This document shows, piece by piece, positions 26,713 to 33,615 of a stretch of 64,000 nucleotides of DNA. The stretch is taken from contig NZ_JABXKH010000164.1 of NCBI RefSeq assembly GCF_017115105.1, forward strand, positions 1 to 64,000. The letters are read 5' to 3'. The number at the start of each line of letters is the position of its first letter. Position 1 is the first letter of the stretch. The position numbers and the translations under genes were made by a program. Origin of the DNA: Nostoc sp. NMS2. GTDB taxonomy: Bacteria; Cyanobacteriota; Cyanobacteriia; Cyanobacteriales; Nostocaceae. The notes under the pieces are model-generated. The model was not told where the DNA came from, ran no database searches, and saw only the letters and a program-made list of their open reading frames with translations.

Positions 26713-27066
26713 GTGATAATTACGAATTATGCTGATTTCTGGTTAAAACTAGATCGGCTTGTAGCTTCTAGTCATATTAAGATAGATCGCCAAAAAGGGA
26801 CATCACATCCACGTTATCCATCTTTTGTTTATCCACTGGATTATGGATACTTGCAAGATACTCAATCTGGAGATGGAAATGATATTGATGTTTGGATAGG
26901 TAGCTTGTCTAATCAAACAGTAACTGCCGTGATTTGTAGTGTTGATTTGGAAAAGCGGGATACAGAAATCAAGATACTTCTGGGTTGTACATCTGAGGAA
27001 AGGCAAGTCATCTTGGATATCCACAATACAGGATCTCAATCGGCAATATTATTGGTTCGCAAATAA
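26713..27066 (+). CDS. Short inorganic pyrophosphatase-like protein
   Basis: The 117-residue product, with a GTG start at 26713, resembles a shortened family I inorganic pyrophosphatase. YPSFVYPLDYGYLQDT and the metal-binding GDGNDIDVW correspond to the YPxxYGxI and DGDPxDV motifs, followed by a short C-terminal half. Typical enzymes have about 170 residues, so the protein may be a truncated or specialised form, or may act on a different phosphoanhydride. It lies between the MDR and SDR genes, in the same direction, 28 bp upstream of the SDR start. A GTG start is inferred because no ATG is near. Confidence 0.7.
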   Translation: MIITNYADFWLKLDRLVASSHIKIDRQKGTSHPRYPSFVYPLDYGYLQDTQSGDGNDIDVWIGSLSNQTVTAVICSVDLEKRDTEIKILLGCTSEERQVILDIHNTGSQSAILLVRK

Positions 27067-27094
27067 ATACTTACATTTGTGAGGGTAAATTTGT

Positions 27095-27895
27095 ATGAGC
27101 TTAGAACTAAAACTATCAGGTAAAACAGCGATTGTTACAGGAGGAAGTGCGGGAATTGGATTAGCTACTGCCAAAGCCCTTTATAGTGAAGGTATCAATG
27201 TTGCGATCGCAGCCCGCAATCAAGAAAGACTAGAAAATGCAGTAGCTGCCATCCAGTCCCTACCAACTCCTGGCGCTAAAGTTATTGCTATCAGCGCCGA
27301 TCTGACTAAAGCAGAGGATATTGAGAAAGTTGTCTCGACAACATTGTCCCAATTTAATCAGATTGATATTTTGATTAACAATGCCGGATCAGCCCGTGCT
27401 GGATCTTTCCTTGAATCCACTGATGATTTATTCTTGGATGCTTGGAACTTAAAATTATTGGGCTACATCCGCTTAGTTAGAGCCGTCGTTCCCCATCAAA
27501 AAAGTCGCGGTGATGGACGAATTGTTAATATAGTTGGCGGTGCAGGACGTACACCTCGCCCTAACTTCCTAGCTGGTGGTACAAGCAATGCGGCTCTACT
27601 CAACTTCACAAAGGGCATTTCTAAAGAGTTAGCCGAGTACAAGATTCGCATTAATGCTATCTCCCCTGGTGCGACAGCTACTGAGCGTGCCGAGACTTTA
27701 GCGCGGCAAAACGCCCAAGCGCAAGGCATCACTGTTGAGCAAGTGAAGGCACAAAACATCCAAAGTATTCCTTTAAAAAGAATCGCCCAGCCAGAAGAAA
27801 TTGCCGCGCTGGCGCTATTTTTGGTGTCTGATCTTGCTGCATCGATTACAGGAACAGAGATTATCGTTGATGGCGGATCTACCCCTGGTGTTTAA
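27095..27895 (+). CDS. SDR-family protein lacking the Ser-Tyr-Lys catalytic residues
   Basis: This is a short-chain dehydrogenase/reductase fold of 266 residues. The cofactor motif GGSAGIGLA (about 16-24) and NNAG (about 89-92) are intact. At the active site, the expected serine position reads VGGAG, and the YxxxK motif is replaced by AGGTSNAAL, so the usual serine, tyrosine and lysine are all missing. The protein may bind NAD(P) without classical oxidoreductase chemistry, or use a different mechanism. ATG 27095 follows GTGAGGG. It is the third gene of the 25633-28890 set. Confidence 0.85.
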   Translation: MSLELKLSGKTAIVTGGSAGIGLATAKALYSEGINVAIAARNQERLENAVAAIQSLPTPGAKVIAISADLTKAEDIEKVVSTTLSQFNQIDILINNAGSARAGSFLESTDDLFLDAWNLKLLGYIRLVRAVVPHQKSRGDGRIVNIVGGAGRTPRPNFLAGGTSNAALLNFTKGISKELAEYKIRINAISPGATATERAETLARQNAQAQGITVEQVKAQNIQSIPLKRIAQPEEIAALALFLVSDLAASITGTEIIVDGGSTPGV

Positions 27896-27897
27896 CA

Positions 27898-27939
27898 GTA
27901 GAGACGCGATGAATCAGACGCGATGAATCGCGTCTCTAC
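27898..27939. terminator. GTAGAGACGCGAT hairpin between SDR and tauD-like gene
   Basis: GTAGAGACGCGAT pairs with ATCGCGTCTCTAC across a loop that repeats GACGCGATGA. The family recurs at 40152-40180 and 22736-22800. It could attenuate readthrough, but no strong T-run follows (ACAATTTG), so terminator function is uncertain. Confidence 0.45.
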
Positions 27940-27975
27940 AATTTGTCAAAACATAAACTTATTGGAGATAAAAAC

Positions 27976-28890
27976 ATGGGTTCCCAATACTTTGATATCA
28001 AACCAGTTGCAGGACGTATCGGTGCTGAAATTATTGGTGTTAATCTGAGTTCTAACCTCAGCGATGAAATCATCAGCGATATTCGTAAGACTCTAGTCAA
28101 ATACAAAGTCATCTTTTTCCGTGGTCAGCAACAACTCGATGCTGATGGACAGGTTGCCTTCGCTCGTCGTTTTGGTGAAGTTACTACAGCCCACCCCACT
28201 GTACCATCGTTGCCAGAAAATCCAGAAGTCTTAGACCTGAACTATGGCCGCACTACTTCCCGCGCCAATAGCTGGCATACCGATGTGACATTTGTAGACC
28301 GTCCTCCTCTCGGCTCTATCTTACGAGCGCTTGACATTCCCCCGACTGGTGGCGATACAATCTGGGCAAACTCCGTGACTGCATACCAAGACTTACCTAT
28401 CCATCTACGTAATCTTGCAGACCAACTTTGGGCAGTACATAGCAACAAATACGACTATGCTACTGCATTTGACCTACCTGAAGATGCCAAGGCTTATCGG
28501 GCTGTCTTCACCTCGACTGTATACGAAACTCTACACCCAGTTGTACGCATCCATCCAGAATCTGGAGAGCGGGGACTATTCATCGGCGGATTTGTGCGCC
28601 AGTTCCGTGGCTTATCAACAACTGAATCAGATGATATTCTGCGGCTGTTGCAGGCATACATCACACGTCCTGAGAATACAGTTCGTTGGCGTTGGCAAGT
28701 TGGTGATGTAGCCTTTTGGGATAACCGAGCTACTCAACATTATGCGATCGCAGATTACGGCGACCAGCCTCGCCACGTTCAACGAGTCACAATTGTCGGC
28801 GACCTCCCAGTTGGCATTGATGGTAAACAAAGTGAAGCCATCAAAGGAGATGCTTCTGAGTACAACCGACGTGAGGCGGTGACTGCATAA
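27976..28890 (+). CDS. TauD/TfdA-family 2-oxoglutarate-dependent dioxygenase
   Basis: This Fe(II)/2-oxoglutarate dioxygenase is similar to taurine and alkyl-sulfate dioxygenases, which release sulfite or sulfate from organosulfur compounds. ATG 27976 has a good Shine-Dalgarno (TTGGAGATAAAAAC) and gives 304 residues starting GSQYFDIKPVAGRIG. The iron-binding HxD is WHTDVTF (about residues 96-102), the distal histidine is in RATQHYAIADYG, and the 2-oxoglutarate arginine is in HVQRVTI. It closes the set that starts at 25633. The exact substrate is not visible from sequence. Confidence 0.9.
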   Translation: MGSQYFDIKPVAGRIGAEIIGVNLSSNLSDEIISDIRKTLVKYKVIFFRGQQQLDADGQVAFARRFGEVTTAHPTVPSLPENPEVLDLNYGRTTSRANSWHTDVTFVDRPPLGSILRALDIPPTGGDTIWANSVTAYQDLPIHLRNLADQLWAVHSNKYDYATAFDLPEDAKAYRAVFTSTVYETLHPVVRIHPESGERGLFIGGFVRQFRGLSTTESDDILRLLQAYITRPENTVRWRWQVGDVAFWDNRATQHYAIADYGDQPRHVQRVTIVGDLPVGIDGKQSEAIKGDASEYNRREAVTA

Positions 28891-28916
28891 TATTTCAGTA
28901 TTAGTTAAGAAAAATT

Positions 28917-29005
28917 GTAAGTTGGGTTAAGCAAAGCGCAACCCAACAAAGCCCTGGAAATGTTGGGTTTCGTTCCTCAACCTAACCTACAGAGTTTAAG
29001 GTTTT
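28917..29005. repeat. GTTGGGTTAAGCAAAGCGCAACCC repeat
   Basis: The repeat contains GCAAAGCGCAACCCAAC and GTTGGGTT...AACCTAACCTAC and is close to 35512-35610. It runs into the 3' end of the gene at 28982 (TTTAAGGTTTTGGCGTTAAC), so the two copies share the last few codons of that gene family. Confidence 0.75.
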
Positions 29006-29341
29006 GGCGTTAACTCCACCTTTAATATTTATCCCCTGCCAATTTTCAATAATAGTGTTCGTCAGTTGAGGTTGTGCTTCATTGGCTACAGCTTCTACAG
29101 CTTGAGCAATTTCCGGGTCTTTCTTCGCCGCTTCCTCTACTTGCTGCCCAATGAGATAAGCTTGACCATAATCTAAAGATTGTGTTTTAGCCTGTTCGAT
29201 AACCTTCGCCGTGCTAGGTTCCTTGCGTTTCAGCAGAACTAACAACTTTTCGCCTTCGTTCCAAGCCTTTTCGCTGATGATTTCCCCAGTTTTTTCAAAG
29301 GCTTTGGTGATTACCAAGGTTGCGATATCTACGACGGTCAC
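28982..29341 (-). CDS. Hypothetical helical protein with repeat-derived ends
   Basis: The 119-residue protein is predicted to be mostly helical. It starts VVDIATLVITKAFEKTGEI, has a charged middle (EPSTAKVIEQAK), and ends IKGGVNAKTL. GTG 29341 is the likely start. Both ends fall in dispersed repeats: the start region is repeated inverted near 19997-20015, and the end near 35580-35607. It may be a small effector-associated or adaptor domain, or a fragment of a larger family. The function is unknown. Confidence 0.55.
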   Translation of the reverse strand: MTVVDIATLVITKAFEKTGEIISEKAWNEGEKLLVLLKRKEPSTAKVIEQAKTQSLDYGQAYLIGQQVEEAAKKDPEIAQAVEAVANEAQPQLTNTIIENWQGINIKGGVNAKTLNSVG

Positions 29342-29462
29342 TGAGCGAAGTCGAAGTGCGGGCTACGCCTACGCAGCTGCTGTCAGTGATACTGGCTCCA
29401 TAAGTTTGCCAAAGTATACGAGATTTTACTTATGGTTCTCAGTTTAACAGAGCCAAGGCGAA

Positions 29463-29580
29463 TGGAATTCGCGGCTACACAAACAAAGTCCGCCTCCGCG
29501 GACTAAGGAAAAATTGAGGGTTTGAAACCCACGGAGGTGGGTTTTGCCTGTGTAGCTGCGGTTTCTAACCGCCCTTTTAA
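29463..29580. repeat. GTTTTGCCTGTGTAGCTGCG repeat
   Basis: This mosaic palindromic repeat (GAATTCGCGGCTACACAAACAA, CCACGGAGGTGGGTTTTG, GTTTCTAACCGCCC; quoted in parts) is shared with 21047-21125, 63167-63275 and the interior of the 7779-7953 element. Confidence 0.7.
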
Positions 29581-29581
29581 A

Positions 29582-29620
29582 TTAAAGGGACGACTCCAAC
29601 AAGTGAAATCGTCCCTTTAA
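29582..29620 (-). terminator. Rho-independent terminator of the Tudor-like gene
   Basis: TTAAAGGGACGA and TCGTCCCTTTAA form a perfect 12-bp stem, 22 bp downstream of the stop codon at 29643. Reading on the minus strand, the stem is followed by TTTAAAAGG, a weak T-rich tail. Confidence 0.65.
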
Positions 29621-29642
29621 ACTTATAAAAGTTAAATATTCT

Positions 29643-30032
29643 CTATCTGCTTACTCGCGCAGGTTCAACCCACTCATCCCAAGAGCTATCATAGCCATCA
29701 TAAGTAATTTTATAAAGATCGTTACTAACTTCTAAAACCTGCCCTTTATACCATTTCCCCTTCCACAAAATTCTCACTGAATCTCCAACTTCAAATGATG
29801 CCCTAAAGCGTTCAGTGCTAACCCATTCATTCCAGGAACTATCATAACCTTCATAAGTAATATAGCAATTATCATTATTAACCTTAAGTACCGTTGCTGG
29901 ATACCATGTTTCCTTCCAAAGAACTTCAGCCTTTTGTCCTACAGAACAGGGTGAGGCAGCAAAAGCACTAGGAATCAATGTTCCTACCCAAGTTGTCATG
30001 AATATAGCACCAAACAATACTTTATTTTTCAT
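29643..30032 (-). CDS. Exported protein with two Tudor/agenet-like repeats
   Basis: The 129-residue product has a signal peptide (about residues 1-25, AFA|AS). Two near-identical domains of about 50 residues follow, each with a VGxxxxxLWKxxWYxxxVL strand pair and the signature YITYEGYDSSWNEWV or YKITYDGYDSSWDEWV. This pattern is that of Tudor-knot / agenet / chromo-barrel folds, which usually bind modified proteins or nucleic acids inside cells. Here the leader sends it to the periplasm or lumen. The ligand is unknown. ATG 30032, with a terminator downstream, makes it a single-gene unit. Confidence 0.8.
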   Translation of the reverse strand: MKNKVLFGAIFMTTWVGTLIPSAFAASPCSVGQKAEVLWKETWYPATVLKVNNDNCYITYEGYDSSWNEWVSTERFRASFEVGDSVRILWKGKWYKGQVLEVSNDLYKITYDGYDSSWDEWVEPARVSR

Positions 30033-30233
30033 GATTCTATCCTCAAACAGTAAAACGGAATGTTGATTAGGATTTATGGAAATCTAATTAAAAAATTTCC
30101 AATAACTGTTACTATTGTTATAGAATAAAATTAGTGATCGCCTCAGCGAAAATTATGAATTTTCGCCGCTATTTATGAAGATATCGCGTTTAAAATTAGT
30201 AGTTTTTATAAATTTTACTTAGTTGAAAGGCTC

Positions 30234-30266
30234 AGATCCCAGACTTCTTCAAGAAGTCGGGGATCT
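30234..30266. repeat. ATCCCCGACTTCTT palindrome, copy 2
   Basis: AGATCCCAGACTTCTTCAAG pairs with its complement through GATCT at 30266. It lies 30 bp downstream of the flippase stop codon and could terminate that transcript. Confidence 0.75.
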
Positions 30267-30296
30267 AATTATTAGTATTCATACTGAAACTGAATT

Positions 30297-31250
30297 TTAC
30301 AGTTTATTGACATTTTTTAAATTACGGGTTCTAAATCTAATTTCATAAATTCCTAGTAAACCAGATGCTACTAACAAAGGTAAGAAATAATAGACTCCCC
30401 GATAAGCTAACATTGACCCCAAAATTGCTGCCGCCGAAACTTTGGATGAGAGAATCAGTAAAATTATAGTTTCAAATACTCCCAAACCACCGGGGACGTT
30501 ACTAACAACACCTGCAAACATCGCTAGCAAGTAGATACCCAGAAAGTCCAGATAGGACAAAGATATATTACTGGGAAGCACAGCATAAAGAATTGCTGCT
30601 GCCAAAATCCAATCAATACCAGAAATTGCTATCTGAATAAGAGATATCTTAAAAGAAGGAAATCGAAATTCTTGCCCACGAATTATTAACGGTTGTTTAA
30701 TAAAAATACTTCCTAACAAATAACCAGCCACTAATAGCAGAAAAATCACGCCGATGGGACGCACAGTAGCAAAAGGTAAATGTAGTTGAGTGGGAATTTT
30801 GAGGGGGTTGATGAGGAATAAGCAACCTGCAACAGCAAACATCCCCAACCAAAAAGTAAAATTGGCGAAAGCAATTACTTGAGCGATCGCAACTGCTGAC
30901 ACTCCCCAACTAGCATAAAATCGATAACGGATAGCACTACCAGTCAGTAAGGCGAAACCGATGGTGTTACTAAACGCAGAGCTAATAAAGCTGGTTAAAG
31001 CAATCTTGTTCCAGTTTAGGGAACGATTAATGTAACTAAAACCCAAAATATCGTACCCAATCATCACTAGATAACCCAAAACTGTTAGCCAAATTGCCCA
31101 GCTTAAGCGGCTTTTGGGGATAGCAGCTAGAGAGTTGAGGATGTCACGATAATTATACTCATGCAGTTCGTTAGCGATCGCCCACACAGAAAGCACCAGC
31201 AGCGAGAAGCCAAACAGTGTGCTGAAATTAAGTTGTAGTTTTTTAAGCAT
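30297..31250 (-). CDS. MprF N-terminal-type lipid flippase domain protein (UPF0104)
   Basis: The 317-residue polytopic membrane protein has about eight hydrophobic helices, like the flippase half of MprF and the AglD/UPF0104 family. The family-typical segment SNVPGGLGVFETIILLIL is at about residues 245-262, and GSAIRYRFYASWG is near 105-117. It has no aminoacyl-transferase half. That half is encoded separately at 33616-35286 on the opposite strand, with two esterases between. It would move modified phospholipid across the membrane. ATG 31250 is the only suitable start. Promoters of this gene and the first esterase must share the short 31251-31387 spacer. Confidence 0.85.
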   Translation of the reverse strand: MLKKLQLNFSTLFGFSLLVLSVWAIANELHEYNYRDILNSLAAIPKSRLSWAIWLTVLGYLVMIGYDILGFSYINRSLNWNKIALTSFISSAFSNTIGFALLTGSAIRYRFYASWGVSAVAIAQVIAFANFTFWLGMFAVAGCLFLINPLKIPTQLHLPFATVRPIGVIFLLLVAGYLLGSIFIKQPLIIRGQEFRFPSFKISLIQIAISGIDWILAAAILYAVLPSNISLSYLDFLGIYLLAMFAGVVSNVPGGLGVFETIILLILSSKVSAAAILGSMLAYRGVYYFLPLLVASGLLGIYEIRFRTRNLKNVNKL

Positions 31251-31387
31251 CGTGAAGAAACTTATCCTAACTCTTGACTTTTAACTTACAACAAGTCGCA
31301 AACTTTACATCCTGTTGACACAACATTGACAAATTACTTGCGTAAACTTAATGGTTGCCAGCACAGACTGTCCAATGTCCTTCAAAG

Positions 31388-32353
31388 ATGAACTACAAAC
31401 AATCAAAAATTATCTTGTTAGTTTCAGTATTAACCCTAGTTAGCTGTAATTTATCCCAAAATGTCGTAGCAAAACCACCTCAACAGCAGGATTTACAAAC
31501 AACGCCTTCTGTTCTTCCAACTAAGTCTAATACTAGCGACTCAGTTACTCACCTAACCTACAAAATTGCAACCTACAATAGTCAATTAATGGGTGCAAAT
31601 CGCACTTACGGCGTTTCTTTACCCCCTGGCTATGAACAAAACCCAAAACAAAGATATCCTGTAATCTTTCTCCTCCACGGCGGACATGGTAATCCCAGTG
31701 ATTGGTTTATTCAAAATAAGGGACAAGCTCTCAAGACAGTGGAACAACTTTATACTATAGGTAAGCTGCCACCTAGCATCATTATCACACCAGATGGCAA
31801 TGACAAACGTGGCTCTAGTCCCTACCGAGATCCCGAATATATTGATGGCCCTAACGGTAAAGTCTCCACAGCCGTAGGTGATGAGTTAGTAAAAGTCGTG
31901 CAAAACCGTTATCGGACACTAACTAATCCAGATTTTTGGGCAATAGGTGGTTTATCTTCTGGTGCTTGGGGTGCAATGAATGTAGGGTTACACAATTTGA
32001 ATCATTTCTCAATTTTATTTAGTCATAGTGGTTATTTTCAAGATAAAAGCGGCCCAACAAATAGCCCGATAATTTATATCAAAAGCATTCCCACATCAGC
32101 TAAACAAAGATTGCGAATTTACCTAGATTCAGGCAAAGCAGATATTGAAGAAATCGATGAAGCTAAAAGTTTTTCTAAAGTACTAAATAACCTAAAAATT
32201 TATAATTTGTTTCGTCAATTTCCTGGCAGTCACACTTGGCAATATTGGCGGGAACATTTAACCGATTCTTTGACATTTGTGGGCGAACAATTTAAATCTG
32301 CTGAAATGGCAAGTATGGCTCGTAATTTAGGTGTTAATAATAAAAATAATTAG
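31388..32353 (+). CDS. Lipoprotein esterase, antigen 85/esterase D-like (paralogue 1)
   Basis: This is an alpha/beta-hydrolase with a lipoprotein signal. ATG 31388 gives a 20-residue leader ending LTLVSC (lipobox, C20). The family core follows: RYPVIFLLHGGHG oxyanion loop, ITPDGNDKRGSSP, and the nucleophile elbow GGLSSGAWG, with a late histidine in FPGSHTWQYW. The sequence is strongly similar to its neighbour at 32490. It is presumed to face outward, hydrolysing an ester on a lipid or envelope component. Aminoacyl-lipid turnover is suggested only by the flanking MprF-like genes. Confidence 0.85.
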   Translation: MNYKQSKIILLVSVLTLVSCNLSQNVVAKPPQQQDLQTTPSVLPTKSNTSDSVTHLTYKIATYNSQLMGANRTYGVSLPPGYEQNPKQRYPVIFLLHGGHGNPSDWFIQNKGQALKTVEQLYTIGKLPPSIIITPDGNDKRGSSPYRDPEYIDGPNGKVSTAVGDELVKVVQNRYRTLTNPDFWAIGGLSSGAWGAMNVGLHNLNHFSILFSHSGYFQDKSGPTNSPIIYIKSIPTSAKQRLRIYLDSGKADIEEIDEAKSFSKVLNNLKIYNLFRQFPGSHTWQYWREHLTDSLTFVGEQFKSAEMASMARNLGVNNKNN

Positions 32354-32489
32354 CGTCGCCAGTAGAAACAATACTATTTTGTAAAGCCGTTGATATTTAA
32401 ATATCAATGTGGAAAACTCTGCTGCCATTCTTAAGCAGATTCACTATAGTAAATTCTAATGGAGGTGATTTTTTAAACACTAGAGCAAT

Positions 32490-33398
32490 ATGAAGATTTC
32501 TAAACTGTTAATTAGTTTGGTAGCAGCGATCGCACTCCTAACTACTGCTGGTTATTATTATGTATTTATCTTAGGTGCGCCGCAACTAGACCCACCCCAA
32601 AAAGCGGCAAAGACTGGGTTAAAGTTTCAATTAGCAACCTTCAACTCCCAAGCGATGGGTGCAGTCCGCAACTATGGGGTGATTTTGCCTCCTGATTATG
32701 ATAAAAATCAGCAAAAGCGCTACCCGGTGATATTTTTATTGCACGGTGGTCATGATGATGCTCGTGCTTATGCTAATAAGTATGCAGTCTTAGATGTACT
32801 TCATCAACTTTATCAAAATGGAAAATTACCGCCATCAATTGTAATTACACCTGATGGTAATGATAATCGTGGTTCCAGTCCTTTCTACGATCCTGATTAC
32901 TTTGATGGGCCGAATGGCAAAATAGGGACTTTGATTGGTTCAGAATTAGTGCAAGTTGTCAAGTCACGCTATCGCACTTTAGAAGAACCCCAATTTTGGG
33001 CACTGGGAGGTCTGTCTTCTGGGGGATGGGGCGCATTTAATATCGGGTTACGCTATCTTAACAACTTCCACATTCTGTTTAGCCATAGCGGTTACTTTAC
33101 CGATAATAGTGGTTCACAAAATAGTCCCCAACAAATCGTGCAACAGCTATCGCCTCAAGATAGAAAGCGATTGCATATTTACTTAGATGCGGGTTTGAAC
33201 GATACTAATTTATTGGCTTCTACCAAAGCCTTCAGCGAAACCTTAAATAAATTGGGCATTACTCACGTATTTTATGCGTTTCCAGGAGGTCATGGTTTGT
33301 CTGGTGCTAATGTAGGCTGGAACTACTTCCACAAACACCTTAAAGATTCGCTCTCGTATGTAGGGGAACAATTTAAAAAGTTAGGAGTTAGGAGTTAA
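32490..33398 (+). CDS. Membrane-anchored esterase, antigen 85/esterase D-like (paralogue 2)
   Basis: The 302-residue alpha/beta-hydrolase is a tandem paralogue of the preceding gene, with ITPDGNDNRGSSP, GGLSSGGWG (nucleophile serine) and FPGGHGLSG (histidine) all intact. Instead of a lipobox it has an N-terminal hydrophobic anchor (LLISLVAAIALLTTAGYYYVF). It therefore probably stays in the membrane with its catalytic domain outside. ATG 32490 lies downstream of GGAGGTGATTTTTT, an excellent but somewhat distant Shine-Dalgarno. The 136-bp spacer and common direction suggest one operon with paralogue 1. Confidence 0.85.
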   Translation: MKISKLLISLVAAIALLTTAGYYYVFILGAPQLDPPQKAAKTGLKFQLATFNSQAMGAVRNYGVILPPDYDKNQQKRYPVIFLLHGGHDDARAYANKYAVLDVLHQLYQNGKLPPSIVITPDGNDNRGSSPFYDPDYFDGPNGKIGTLIGSELVQVVKSRYRTLEEPQFWALGGLSSGGWGAFNIGLRYLNNFHILFSHSGYFTDNSGSQNSPQQIVQQLSPQDRKRLHIYLDAGLNDTNLLASTKAFSETLNKLGITHVFYAFPGGHGLSGANVGWNYFHKHLKDSLSYVGEQFKKLGVRS

Positions 33399-33615
33399 GA
33401 GTTAGGAGTTTTACCACCAAAACTAATCTTACTTTTCACGTCATGTGGAAAAGACTACGAAAAACCCTAACCCCCTTCCCGACGCGGGAAGGGGGAAAAT
33501 TCAAAGTCTCTCTCCTTTTAGGAGAGAGATTTAGAGAGAGGTTTTCCAGATCCCGTGAAAAGTCAGAAAACTAATGACAAATGACAAATGACAAATGACT
33601 AATAACTAATAACAA
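33399..33615. repeat. GGAGTTA and TGACAAA simple repeats plus CCTAACCCCC palindrome
   Basis: GTTAGGA units (33378-33410) are followed by a C-rich inverted repeat (CCCTTCCCGACGCGGGAAGGG at about 33474-33494) and by TGACAAA/ACTAATA heptamers ending at the next start codon. No gene is present. The palindrome may reduce readthrough between esterase 2 and the synthase. Confidence 0.7.

Noticed and set aside
33573..33610. Regularly spaced short repeats as a possible CRISPR array
   Set aside because: Repeat units are 7 bp with no spacers; these are the common cyanobacterial heptamer repeats. No cas genes are present.
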